In this document: positions 24,321-34,731 of the stretch, piece after piece | Layout of the letters: every line of letters begins with the position of its first letter | How positions within the stretch are numbered: the stretch's first letter is position 1 | NCBI RefSeq assembly: GCF_026210795.1 | Contig: NC_089443.1 | Span: 372,001-436,000 of the forward strand | DNA: 64,000 nt | Direction: 5' to 3' | From: Rhizophagus irregularis | Lineage: Eukaryota > Glomeromycota > Glomeromycetes > Glomerales > Glomeraceae | Program-made: the position numbers and the translations under genes | Notes under the pieces: model-generated | The model's database searches: none | What the model was told of the DNA's origin: nothing | What the model saw: the letters and a program-made list of their open reading frames with translations, nothing else

Positions 24321-24782
24321 ATGTCAACATATACCGAATTCGCAAGCATTGTTAACAGCACTAGTGAGAAGGTTATTTACGAGACATCGCGCATTCAGCC
24401 TAATGTTGTCTCTGACGAAACTGTCCCCAAGATTATCCGCGCATTAAAAGATACTATAGTAGTCGCATTAGTATCTGGGTTTAGCAAAACCAGTTACCTC
24501 GTCCAGGACCACGTGAAGTATATCAAGCGAATCCAGACGGCAAATTCTCCTGTATCATATGTGAAGTTCGTGGCCAGAAAACTCTTCCCAGATAATGCGG
24601 CATATACTGCTAAGATAGCAAAAATCTGCGAATCATACAAGAATAAACAAGCTCTCCTAGATAAGCTTGAGGCCCTCTTCGAATTGTATTATAATGCGAC
24701 TAAGGACTCATCAACCGGTCCCCCAAAGCGAGCTATTACTAAAAATGAGGCTGAGAAAACCTTAACAGAACTTCTTGCATAA
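24321..24782 (+). CDS. Unknown 153-residue element A protein
   Basis: An intact ORF starting MSTYTEFASIVNSTSEKVIY. It appears mostly helical, with a hydrophobic stretch ALKDTIVVALVSGFSK that is too short and polar-flanked for a confident membrane segment, and a Lys-rich C-terminus. No known domain was recognised. It has the TTGAAGAT-type motif 29 bp upstream and sits in the run of plus-strand genes between the polymerase and the ATPase. That position is consistent with a structural or DNA-binding role, but nothing proves it. Confidence 0.65.
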   Translation: MSTYTEFASIVNSTSEKVIYETSRIQPNVVSDETVPKIIRALKDTIVVALVSGFSKTSYLVQDHVKYIKRIQTANSPVSYVKFVARKLFPDNAAYTAKIAKICESYKNKQALLDKLEALFELYYNATKDSSTGPPKRAITKNEAEKTLTELLA

Positions 24783-24856
24783 GCGGCTCCTGTGGTCCTA
24801 CGATCCTGTACGAATTTAGTCTATATTTTTTATCCATGTGTAATAGGCATACAGTA

Positions 24857-24865
24857 ATTGAAGAT
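24857..24865 (+). promoter_or_regulatory. A-family promoter-like motif
   Basis: Exact ATTGAAGAT, 27 bp before the ATG at 24892, followed by AGCTATAGTATAAGTAAC. Confidence 0.5.
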
Positions 24866-24891
24866 AGCTATAGTATAAGTAACATAACATC

Positions 24892-25284
24892 ATGTTGGAC
24901 CGATTACCAGTAGAAATAGTCAAACGCATTGTCGCAAAGATTCCGGATACCGACCTTATTGCAGCGAGTAAGGTAGATAGAGTGTGGTGGCAGGAAGTTC
25001 GTCAAGAGGCATATAAGAGGTGGAAAAATTATGCCACTACGATCGGGTATGTCCGAGCTCTTGGAAAGCCATTCGAAAAAGGGAATGTTGACTGGATAAC
25101 ATTTGAAGATGTAAATGACTTCTATAAAAGATGGATAGACCGCCTCACCGAGGATCAGCTTTATATTATGGAGAAAATGCTTAGGAATGGGATGGTCGTG
25201 GACCCCCAAGAGAGGGAAACCATAGAGCATGCATTAAGTGAACATAGATGGGGAGGCGATCCTTGGGGACTGGGAGTGGTATGA
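24892..25284 (+). CDS. F-box-like protein (internal copy, element A)
   Basis: A 130-codon ORF whose first 40 residues (MLDRLPVEIVKRIVAKIPD, then TDLIAASKVDRVWWQEV) match the F-box pattern L-P-x-E-I...I...L-...-S-x-x-W. F-box proteins recruit Skp1/cullin ubiquitin ligases, so a transposon-encoded copy could redirect host protein turnover. The C-terminus is short, with no LRR or WD repeats. The gene is intact with an exact ATTGAAGAT motif upstream. It is distinct from the terminal F-box-like gene at 36197-36712. Confidence 0.7.
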   Translation: MLDRLPVEIVKRIVAKIPDTDLIAASKVDRVWWQEVRQEAYKRWKNYATTIGYVRALGKPFEKGNVDWITFEDVNDFYKRWIDRLTEDQLYIMEKMLRNGMVVDPQERETIEHALSEHRWGGDPWGLGVV

Positions 25285-25744
25285 ATGGACTCAACAGAAG
25301 TAAGCATTTTGTACTTGACTTTCGTAGGAATTACCCTGCAGAGTCATATTTTTTAGATCCGGCCGGAATTACCGCGTAATCCCGAATTACCGAAAAGGGA
25401 AATTTATGTTACACAAGATTCCAAACGCATTTTTACCAAAATCGATTTTTTGTGGAACGGGTATCGCCCAATAAGGAAATGATCTACGTACCCGCATGAA
25501 GTCACATGACATCGAAATTATTAGATCGAGACATCGTGTCCCGATCTCAAAGTTTAGCACTTTTTTTATACACTGTACTGTAAAAAATTCCACAGTTTTT
25601 CCATGAATGCTTTTTAGGCCAATAATCCAATAACTTATTCATCAGGTATCCTCGTGTTTCGTGACAAGGACTGATGACGATGTCACTTGGTTATTGTAAA
25701 TTGAAGATAACAATTAGGTATGTAGACACGTACAGAAAAAAGAC
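25285..25744. other. Spacer inside element A, related to element C core
   Basis: No gene was found. The words CCTGCAGAGTCATATTTTTT (near 25337) and CATCAGGTATCCT ... AAGGA-TGATGA (near 25640-25680) recur inside the TIR of element C at 38788-38890. This links C to A by descent. The ORF on the minus strand here is not supported. Confidence 0.5.
25700..25708 (+). promoter_or_regulatory. A-family promoter-like motif
   Basis: Exact ATTGAAGAT... (AAATTGAAGATAACAATTAG), 37 bp before the ATG at 25745. Confidence 0.5.
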
Positions 25745-26329
25745 ATGTCATACCCTTATATAACTAATCCTATAACTGGACGTCCAATCTGTGTTGGTGG
25801 AGATACCTTTAATCGAATAGTTATGGAATCCCATGATTATATCGATGGAAGGCTTGTCCATAGACAAACCGCACTGCCTCCACACCAGGAACAACCTGTA
25901 TATTTAAATACAGATACAGGACGCTATATTCAACACGGTACTAGAACGTATCATAGATTGGTTGAGAGTGACTACGAGGTAGTTGAGGACTACTACCTTG
26001 TTCATTCTGAAGAGGAGGAGCTTATAGAGGAAATCAGCAATGAAACACGCTATAATGAGGAAAATCTTGATGGCCAGCGGTTAACTTTCAATGATATACA
26101 ACAAATTAGGGCCGCTATTCAGGCTGACCAAGATGAATATGATGATTTTATCTTACAGCAGGATACGACTAACGGGACACCTTCCTCCGGTCCTTCCGGT
26201 CATCCACGAACTTTGGAGGACCATGCCCCGAGACTTGCAGAGCTTAATATTGAGTTGTGTAGGGAATGTCTCATGCCTGTAAGCCCGAGTGACTTAACGG
26301 ACAAGTTGTGCAAGGACTGCGCTTCCTAA
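25745..26329 (+). CDS. NPxTGRPI-motif (2-cysteine-adaptor-like) protein with zinc tail
   Basis: A 194-codon intact ORF. Near the N-terminus ITNPITGRPICVGGDTFNRI and, about 50 residues later, LNTDTGRYIQHGTRTYHRLV are two copies of an N-x-x-TGR-x-I-x-x-x-G-x-x-[FY] pattern. I know this pattern from small domains of large DNA viruses (the 2-cysteine adaptor type). The middle is acidic. The C-terminus has LCRECLMPVSPSD followed by LCKDC, a four-cysteine zinc site. The same LCDECLMPI tail ends the protein at 55762-56445 in element B, so this tail is shared between the two elements. Role unknown; virion-associated adaptor or DNA-binding functions are guesses. Confidence 0.6.
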   Translation: MSYPYITNPITGRPICVGGDTFNRIVMESHDYIDGRLVHRQTALPPHQEQPVYLNTDTGRYIQHGTRTYHRLVESDYEVVEDYYLVHSEEEELIEEISNETRYNEENLDGQRLTFNDIQQIRAAIQADQDEYDDFILQQDTTNGTPSSGPSGHPRTLEDHAPRLAELNIELCRECLMPVSPSDLTDKLCKDCAS

Positions 26330-26409
26330 TGGTCAGTCCTCCGGTCTTCCAGTCTTTCCAACGGTTGATCCCTTAATGCCAGTTATTTTTTTTTCTACAA
26401 ATGACAGGT

Positions 26410-26419
26410 ATTTAAAGAT
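26410..26419 (+). promoter_or_regulatory. A-family promoter-like motif, weak variant
   Basis: ATTTAAAGAT, 63 bp before the ATG at 26482, followed by AACAATATATAAAAAAG; a two-base variant of the family motif and the most distant example. Confidence 0.3.
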
Positions 26420-26481
26420 AACAATATATAAAAAAGATTGTGAAGGATACTAAGTGAGCGAATAATCAAAGAAAGATAGCC

Positions 26482-27042
26482 ATGTCAACATCAATCGTAA
26501 TAAACCAGTGTCAAAACTGTGGAGTATTCTCTGCAAAAGCGGCATATAGAGGATTATCCAGCGTGTTGTATAGACAAATTATAAAGAAGATTGGTGACGA
26601 GAGTGAACCTTTACAAGCCTTGGGACTTGCCAGGGATAAGTTGGTCCAGATTATTCGTTGGGCAAGTAATGCGGATTTTACGCAATTATTCACACAAAGA
26701 CTGGATATGAAAATTATGGATGGAGATTCATACGAGGATACTAGGAAGTGGCTTCTTGAACAGCTTATAGCCATTGGATGTGACAGTGGGGAAATTGCCT
26801 TATATCAGTTCTTACGGAATACATACCCGGATGGTATTGACGAACCCTTTACTACATTCTATGAGAAATATGTAAGTCATATAAGTAATCCGATGACTAA
26901 GAACTTTGCTTCTCGAGCCTTAGGAGCTATTGGGTTAAAAGCTAGGATGTTACGGATTGACTTCGAAGGACGTAAAAAAAGCGCCATGATTCTTAGGGCT
27001 TCTGCGGAAGAACTTCACGAGATTCTTACAAAATACTATTGA
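26482..27042 (+). CDS. Unknown 186-residue element A protein
   Basis: An intact ORF starting MSTSIVINQCQNCGVFS. The N-terminal CQNCG is half of a possible zinc site. The rest looks helical, and its C-terminal 50 residues (SRALGAIGLKARMLRIDFEG ...) have the feel of a winged-helix tail like those following viral SF3 helicases or primases. No family was recognised with confidence. Its stop overlaps the 3' end of the minus-strand ATPase gene by 17 bp, a tail-to-tail arrangement typical of compact viral genomes. Confidence 0.6.
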   Translation: MSTSIVINQCQNCGVFSAKAAYRGLSSVLYRQIIKKIGDESEPLQALGLARDKLVQIIRWASNADFTQLFTQRLDMKIMDGDSYEDTRKWLLEQLIAIGCDSGEIALYQFLRNTYPDGIDEPFTTFYEKYVSHISNPMTKNFASRALGAIGLKARMLRIDFEGRKKSAMILRASAEELHEILTKYY

Positions 27043-27928
27043 TCCCTACTCGTAATGCTCGACGGTCCATGTGGCCCTTAGAAAAGATCTGTAAAAGGAC
27101 CCCAATGCCTTCTATTATTTTTTTATTATCCAAAGGGTGACTAGACTTCAGGGTTTCATACCGGGAGAATAACTCCTTTACGGTCTCAGGTTTTGGAATT
27201 TCAGTCTTCGTGGTCCTATCCCGTACTTTCGCTAAGAAGTTTTGGAAGTCTGATCCCAGGGTCTTACCAGATAGTCCGTAGGCTTCCCGAAAGATGTACT
27301 TAATCCAGGTATCTGCGTTCTTAGCTATAACACCAGATACGAGAAGGTGTTTTCTCTCTTTAGGCGATGGATATTCCCGAGCAAACTTGATTAGCTGGGA
27401 GGACTTTTTTGCTTCAGCTACGGCCTTCTGGCCATAGGGACTAAACTTCGATCGAACTGGGTTCAAACTCGGATCGAACGGGGATCGAACTGGATTCAAA
27501 CTCGGATCGAACGGAGATTGAACTGAAATCGAACTAGGATTGAACTGAGATTGATCGGTGATCGAACTGAGACTAGTATCCCATCTAACCCGAATGGATA
27601 ATGGATCGCTCTTGGATCTTCTAAGATCAAATACTATAAATTCGTGTTGTAGAGTAAGGTCATCGATTACTGGAGCTAGTGATTCCGATTCTTCTGTATA
27701 CTGGCGGATGATCCTCTTAGTATCGGTCAAACTTCCGTGACCTCCATGTAGGGAAATATAATTCACATTTTCACGAATAGCCTTGGGAATGGTAAAGAAT
27801 CTTTGGGCCACATAGATACACGAGATATTTTTATGACGCCCGTGTGTAAAAAATCCAGTGATGAGATCCTAGGTTTTTTTAGGCGCATCCATCAAATCCT
27901 CGAAGATTACCACAGTAGCCTGGGTGGA
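27026..27928 (-). pseudogene. Packaging-type ATPase, C-terminal part (split by CACTA insertion)
   Basis: C-terminal about 300 codons of an FtsK/HerA-superfamily (A32-like) genome-packaging ATPase, the enzyme that drives DNA into virus-like particles. On the minus strand Walker B reads ATVVIFEDLMDAP and is followed by FTHGRHKNISCIYVAQRFF and TIPKAIRENVNYISLHGG, the usual post-Walker-B run in this family. A tail contains Asp/Pro/Val/Arg repeats (SPFDPSLNPVR) that look like a recent tandem duplication. A TAG at 27869-27871 interrupts the frame. The Walker A half lies at 31465-31788; the gap is exactly the CACTA element, and a TCC duplication would restore the frame. Confidence 0.75.
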
Positions 27929-27930
27929 TC

Positions 27931-30900
27931 CACTGGTCAAATGATGAAATATCGGGTAATAACGTATTGGTCAAATATCAGGAAATAATCAGAAACCCGA
28001 TATGGCATGATAGGCAATATTAAACATTTACAAGTATCGGTAATCCGAAATGTTTAATAATATTTTATGAAAAAAATCTGATTTTTTAAAGACATATCAT
28101 TAAAATATCAGAAAATTTTATTATACCTATCAGTAGTCTGATAGGTCATTGGAATAATTTACGGCATGTAATTATTTCTATTCCCACAAAAATCTTCGAT
28201 CTTTTTTTTAATTGATAAACTTTTTTTTTTTTACACTTTAAAGTTAATTTTTTTTTAACTTTTTTCTTACAATACTTTAAATAAATAAATTTTTATCACA
28301 CCTTTTGAAGAACCAAATATTTAACTCGAAATCAAATTTCTAACTTCTGGCAAGCTCGTCCAACGTTCGGAATATAATCTGCAACATGCAGAAACGGATT
28401 AAAAAGTTTCACTTTAGTAGTCTCCGGACTTCTTTTCTTTTGAAGGAAACGCCGGACTCTTGGAGACTTTAAGGAAGCCGAAGACATATACCGGTATCTA
28501 AATTAGTTCCAGTCTTCCGGAGTAAGCAAAAAATTTTTTTTTATTTGTTTTAATGAACGTTAGCACTAATATTCTTTTTTATTTTTTAGGTCCAGAACGC
28601 CGAAGGTATAGGTTCGGAATTCGACATTTCGAAGGTATACTTCTTCGAAATAATTTATTTTTTTATTTTTTCGACTAGCGAAACGTTTATTAACGCTTCG
28701 TTTTTTTTGCTTTTTTAGGTTCGGCTGGGCAGCTCCTTCGAGACGGAACTCGATATTTCGAAGGTATACTTCGAGTATACTTCGAAATAATTATTTTTTT
28801 GTTTTTTCGACTAACGAAACGTTTATTAACGTTTCGTTTCTTTTTTCTTTTAGGTTCGGCTTCTTTGGGCGGCTTCTTGGCTTCTTGGACGGACGGAAAT
28901 CAATAAGACATTTTGAAGGTATATATACTTCAAAATGTCTTTCTTTTTTGGGTTTTTTTTTTCAACGAAACGTTTATTAACGCTTCGTTTTTTTTGCTTT
29001 TTTAGGTTCGACTTCTTTGGGCGGCTCCTTACTCGACATTTCGAAGGTATACTTGAAGTATACTTCGAAATATATTTTTTTTTTGTTTTTTTTCAACGAA
29101 ACGTTTATTAACGTTTCGTTTTTTTTTCTTTTAGGTTCGGTTTCTTTTGGGCGGCTCCTTAGACGGACGAAATTAAATTCGACATTTCGAAGATATACTT
29201 CAAGTATACTTCGAAATATCTTTTTTCATTTTTCAACGAAACGAACGGTAAGTTTCGCAACACGTTGCAAAACTTACAATTTTTTTTTCTTTGAGAGTTT
29301 GAGAAACGTTATTCTGACGTTTCTCTCTTTTTTTTGTAGGTTCAAGTGGGGAGCTTCGAAATGGCAAACCTCGAATGGTAAGTTTCACAACGCGAAACTT
29401 ATTTTTTATTTATTTTTTTTTGTAAGAAACGTTATATTAACGTTTCTCTTTCTTTTTTTTGTAGGTTCAAGTATTTCGGCCTTGTGAAATTCGAAATGAC
29501 GGTGAGTTTCGCGACGTTTAGTTACGTTACGAAACTTAAAAAATTTTTTTCTTTGAGAAACGTTATATTAACGTTTCTCTCTTTTTTTGTAGGTTCAAGT
29601 GTTCGGCTCGGTGTTTCGAAACGGTAAGTTTAAACGTTGCGAAACAATCTTTTTTTTATTCTTTTTTTTGTAAGAAACGTTATATTAACGTTTCTTCTTT
29701 TTTTGTAGATACTCTCTGGATATTGGATTTCGGTTAGGTTTCGAAGTTTCGTTTTGAAACTTCGATTCTTTTTTTTTATTTTTTTTTTTAAAGAAACGTT
29801 ACTAATGTTTCTTTATTTATTTTTGTAGGCTCCCTTCGACTTTTATACCGGACTGGGATGCTAAGGCCTAAGAGAGGGTAAGTTTCAAACTTTCAATATT
29901 TTTTTTATTTTTCAAAGAACGTTTCTAACGTTCTTATTATTTTTTTTTTGTAGAATCTGTAGGCTCCGCCGCTCCGGTACTCTAAGGTCGAAATGGTAAG
30001 TTTCGTAATGAAAATCGTTACGAAACTTTATTTTTTTTATTAAGAAACGTTTTAACGTTTCTTTTTCTTTTTTTTGTAGGATTTGTTGAGCTCGGTATTT
30101 AAATTCGGTAAGTTTTTTTGTCGAAACTAAATATTTTTTTTTCAATAAATCGGATTTAGATATATGGGGGCTGTTAAAGAAACGTATCAACGTTCTTTTT
30201 TCAATTTTTTTAGGTTACCGGACTCCTAGGAACTTGGAAGTCTCGGTATAATATATAGGTGGCGTATGACGTTTGATTGTGTTAAAGAAACGTACTAACG
30301 TTTCTTTTTCATTTTCTTAGGTTACCGGACTTGGAAGAATCCGGTAAAATATATGGGAGGAGTGTATGGCGTTAATTGTATTAAAGAAACGTATTAACGT
30401 TTCTTTTTTTTCATTTTTTTAGGTTACCGGACTCCTAGGAATTTGGAAGAACCCGGTAAAGTATATGGGGAAGTGTATAGCGTTGGTGTTTAATTATGTT
30501 AAAGAAACGTATTAACGTTTCTTTTTTTGTTTTTTTAGATTACCGGACTCCTAGGAATTTGGGAGAACCTGGACTTAGGTATATGGGATAATGCGGTGTA
30601 TGGTGTTTAATTGTTTTAAAGAAACGTACTAACGTTTCTTTCTTTTTTAGTAGGAACGCCAGACAAGATTACGAACTGGACTTTGGACGAAAGGTAAATA
30701 GAAGGGTTTTTCTATTTTTTTTGTAACATTTTTAACGTTACTTTTTTCGTTTTCTTGTAGGTAATTCGCTCAAGATGAAATTGACACAAGGTACCAGAAC
30801 TTATTTTTTTTAATATTTTTCGTTAAGAACGTTTACTAAACGTTCTTTTTTTTTTATAGAGAACGAAATAATATTTCACTCACAATTTTACCAAGTCAAA

Positions 30901-31464
30901 ATCAACCTAATCCACCACAATCTAATATCCATCTTCTGCTTAATTCGTTTGGTATTAGTAGGCAATAGTTCGGAAGAGTTGGCATAAAAACTTTGGGAAA
31001 AATAGTTGTTTGTTGGAATCGAACCAACTGGAATAATATTCCAAACCATTAACAACATAATGTAGATAGATAGAATAGGATAAATTAACGAATATAATTT
31101 TTAAAAATATAATAATAAAATAAATATATATATATGTTATTATGTTAAATAAATAAATAAATGAATAATATATAGTATATATAAATGAATAAATAATAAG
31201 TTTCGGGTTTCGATGTAGCAAATATACATCTAATATTATAAATAGTTCGGAGAAATATCGGATTGCTGAAATTCTTCCGATATTCATATAGCACTTTACC
31301 GTTATGTTCTAACCTGAAAGTCACATGACTTATACCTGATCTGCGCCGAGAACTGGTCACAAATCGGGTGGATCGATCAGCTGCCATTCAGGTTAAAATC
31401 GAAAACATATAATAGGGCTATCGGGTATATGAAATTTACCCGGTAGCCCTTCATTCGACCAGTG
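27931..31464. mobile_element. CACTA-type element inserted in the ATPase gene
   Basis: Ends are CACTGGTCAAATGATG and the reverse complement of CACTGGTCGAATGAAG, the CACT(A/G) terminus of CACTA transposons. The target triplet GGA flanks both sides (27926-27928 and 31465-31467), with two extra bases (TC) on the left. No transposase gene lies inside; the core is intron-like array 2, so the element is non-autonomous. Subterminal GATATCGGGT/ACCCGATA words repeat near both ends. Confidence 0.75.
28530..30860 (+). repeat. Tandem array 2 of hairpin intron-like units
   Basis: About twenty units of roughly 110-130 bp. In the left half the donor-like GTATAC sits in the palindrome ATTTCGAAGGTATACTTCG; in the middle it is GTAAGTTTC or GTGAGTTTCG. 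The second hairpin is GAAACGTTATTAACGTTTC or AAACGTACTAACGTTTC, exposing TATTAAC or TACTAAC. T-rich DNA and TTTTTGTAG/G follow. The exon-like segments are 30-50 nt (for example GTTCAAGTGTTCGGCTCGGT). The sequence differs from arrays 1 and 3 but the architecture is the same. It lies wholly inside a CACTA-type element and is antisense to the interrupted ATPase. Confidence 0.85.
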
Positions 31465-31788
31465 GGAGTTGAAGTCCTTAACATTTGGAATCTCACTATG
31501 GGATACTGCGGTAAACAAAATTTCTTCTTCTTTGAAAAATTCACGTACGACTGCCCACTTCAGTTCATCGAGGTATCTGCCAACTAGAATTACCGCATCA
31601 CATAATATGTACCTTTCGCCATCCTTCTTTGCCTTCTTGTCTCCCATTAACAAATTAATGATCATAGTTGTTTTACCCGAATCAGAACTTCCTGCTACGG
31701 CAAGACGGAAAGGCCATGATGGGGCAAACTCATTACCCTGTCTCGAGTCAGTCGTGTACTCGTCCAAATTGTATACATAAAGATCCAT
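31465..31788 (-). pseudogene. Packaging-type ATPase, N-terminal part with Walker A
   Basis: First 108 codons of the ATPase, starting MDLYVYNLDE. The P-loop reads VAGSSDSGKTTMI (residues 31-43) after WPFRLA, the usual beta-strand before the A32-type Walker A. The reading continues to HSEIPNVKDFNS and is then cut by the CACTA element at 31464. It is divergent from the Gag-like gene, whose ATG is only 31 bp away, so both share a tiny promoter region containing TATACATAAAG and TTTAAATAC. Confidence 0.75.
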
Positions 31789-31819
31789 TTGAATTTTATT
31801 CTAATTTAGTTTAAATACG

Positions 31820-34717
31820 ATGTCAACACCAATTGCAATTTATACTCCTTCAGAGCCTACTGGACCGCCTCCTAGGGATTTGCGTGATATGAATAATATA
31901 CCATTAGTTGCGGTAATTAAGGATCTAACAGATTTTTTAACTGTCAGTGATCGCATGGTTGTTAATCGAGATGTACAAAATGCAAACCATCGTCTTAAAC
32001 ATGCTCTTAATTTATTAATTCATCACTGTAGAGAAACATACGAAGAACGCGATATATTAAAAGCGGAACGCGATCGATCTCGAAAAGAACGCGATGAATT
32101 ACAAGATGAACTCGAGGTTCAAACGGGTTTGTTAGGTCTTACACAAGATGAGTTAAATAACGTACAAGATACTATTACTGGTTTAGAAGCTAATTTGGCT
32201 GAATTGGAACGTGAGTTTGGTGGTATGCGGATGACTAATCGTCGTTTTCAGCAGCAATATAATCTTATGAGAGGAGAACGTAATAGAGCTATAGGTGAAC
32301 GTAATAGAGCTATAGGCGAGCGTGATGCGGCACGAAATCGGCTTGTATATGCCAATAATCGGGTTCTTTTTGGAATTCGGACATTGGGACGTCTTAGGAA
32401 TCGACTTTTCCAACAAATAGCCGCTCTGCGTATCCAAGTACAATGATTTCGGATTAGACAATTGAACCCTCCTCCACATCCTTTCAACCATCCACAAAAT
32501 ACGATATGGCTGCCGTTGGTATAGCTGCCCCCATATTTCATGGTCGGGAAGATGAAGATCTTAATCTTTTTATTGATAACTTTTTAGGGTATATTAATAC
32601 CGTTGGTATTGATCCATTGGACGATGCCGGTGCGCCTCCTGGTCAGGTGCGAGCGATGGGGGTTCTTCGTAGCTGTATGAGAGATGAAGCGATGAGGTGG
32701 TTTGATGCGGAACTTACTGGAAAAAATTGGGAACTCTCGAATATTCGGTTAGTGGCTGCTGCAAATGGTGGAGCCGGTGCCACTCGCCGAGCATTCAGAG
32801 CTTTGGTTGTTCCTGAAAATGCTGGTGCTGGACGACTACATCCTAATACTTATGTGCCTGGATCTGCTGCTCATGCATATTCTCTAGTTGGGGTTAATGC
32901 GGCGGTAACTATTGGAGACGCATTTTTCCCGTCACGCGCTGATATCGTTAGAACGAATTTTAAAGTTGAAGAGCAGTGGAGGCGTGCGGGCGGACGTCCT
33001 ACTCATCAACCTGTTAATGGGTTGGGAAATCATGGAGGTCCATTTAATGCTGCTGCCCAGAATCAACCGATAGTCTTACAGGGGATTCTCCTGGATCAAG
33101 CATTTATGCATATGCGTACAAATTTTCCAACCGTCGTGGAAGAAAGACTTCAGATACGATTTAGTAATCTTTACCAGGAACAAGGTGAACCTGTTCGATC
33201 TTACTATAAGCGAGTTGAGAGGGCTGGGGATATTGTAGGATATAATCGAATTATGGTTACTGACCAGTTCTATAGAGGACTTTTGCCGGAAAACGTTATT
33301 GAAGCTTCCAGAATCGGGGCGGCACCTCTTAATATATTAATCGATAGATTGAGTGATCTTGAGCGATGAAAAGGTGAAATGTTCTATGGATTACAAAGGC
33401 GCCAGGGTATTGAAAAGGCTAAAAAAGAGGAATTGGCTGGCTATACTCATCCCGTGACTCCACACGAAGGTGCTGTAATACAAAGGTCGACAGATGTTAT
33501 TACTCAAGAACGATTACAAGAATTGCTCAAGGCGCAGGCCGAGGAACTTACCAAGAATTTCCAGGCGCAATTTAAACAATTACAAGTATCTAAGCCAGTT
33601 CGTAAACTACCGGTCTATAGACAACAGATTAAACCTGTTCGACCAAAACCACAGAGACGCGTTGTTCAGGATCATCAGGATCCTGATTGGGATGATGATT
33701 ATGTAGATCATGATGTTGGTGATGACCCTGATGCTCCTGAATGGACTAGTGAGGATGATCAACATGTTATTGATCTTATTATGGGATATGAGACGTCTAA
33801 AAGATTTCCAAAGCGACTTCAGAAGGCTAAAGATAGATGCGATGATCTGGAATTAGCCTGAGCAATGAGAAACCTCGATCTTAATGATGATGCTATGGAT
33901 ATTGATACTAATACCGCGAGTTTTGATGACTTGAAAATTGTTCCCGATGAGGAAGGTGGTTTTCGGATTTGTGCGGTTCGAAGTACAAAAAAAAGTAAAC
34001 TCGGATAAGGGTGTAAGTATCTCGAAACTTCTTAAATCTGTTCCAAAAAAATCAGTTAAAATGACTCCTATTAAGATTCCTGTGAAGGTTACTAGTAGTA
34101 AGCCCACACTTATAAAAGCCGTCACCAAAAATGATTCATTAAGTTTATTAAAGTCTGCAGATTTTAGAAAATTACTCCGTGAGATTATTCGGGAAGAATT
34201 AAAGTCTGCTCGTAAAAGTACGGAGATTCCAGAAGACCTAGTTGAGGAAAAACAAGAAGAGGATATCAGGGAAGATGACCTGATGGATATTGACATAGCT
34301 CGTTTGGAGAATACTAAAGATCTTTTAGCGCTGGATGGGGAGGTCAATGGGATAGCAATTCAGTGTTTAGCAGACACTTGTGCTAACGCGTCTTTTATTC
34401 AGAGGGAAGCCGCTGAAGAATTAGGGTTGGATATCGACAAGAGTATTACACATAACATATCCGGCACTCCGGGATCTGGTAGGACATTCGGCATGGTAAA
34501 AGGTGTGTCAATCAAACTAACCCCTGATTGTGTAATCACTGAGAATCTCGCGGTTTTAAGCGATTACAAGCATAGGGAGATTGGATTGAGCCGGACGTGT
34601 CTGAAACGTTACAATTATGATGTCCATGAATCATGTGAACATATCGCCCTTACTTGTAATGAGAAGAATGTTTTTATCCCGATAGTTTCTGACGTGAATC
34701 GAGGAGACAAAAAATAG
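31820..34717 (+). pseudogene. Coiled-coil / Gag-like / retropepsin gene of element A
   Basis: One long broken reading. First a coiled coil (31820-32446; ERDRSRKERDELQDELEV and repeated RGERNRAIGERNRAIGER). Then a Ty3-type Gag-like capsid region (32506-33369): APIFHGREDEDLNLFIDNF, MRWFDAELTGKNWEL, and the CA C-terminal pattern RFSNLYQEQGEPVRSYYKRV ... FYRGLLPE. Next a Gln/Lys/Asp-rich linker (33379-33861), then a retropepsin fold (34310-34700) with CLADTCANASFI. The catalytic triad reads DTC rather than DTG. In-frame TGAs occur at 32444, 33367 and 33859, with frameshifts near 32495 and 33990. There is no reverse transcriptase, RNase H or LTR. It converges with the integrase. Element B has the same gene (50879-54086). 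A capsid-like role is inferred. Confidence 0.75.
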
Positions 34718-34731
34718 GGAATATTTATTTT

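Noticed and set aside
29017-29487. 156-codon ORF in array 2
   Set aside because: Phe/Lys low-complexity reading through T-rich repeat units; it ignores the repeat structure.
30955-31387. Ile/Tyr-rich minus-strand ORFs near 31 kb
   Set aside because: They fall in the AT-rich end of the CACTA element and contain only low-complexity sequence.
31820-34717. Gag-protease gene as an inserted LTR retrotransposon
   Set aside because: No direct terminal repeats, primer-binding site, reverse transcriptase or RNase H lie around it, and the same gene recurs in element B beside the integrase.
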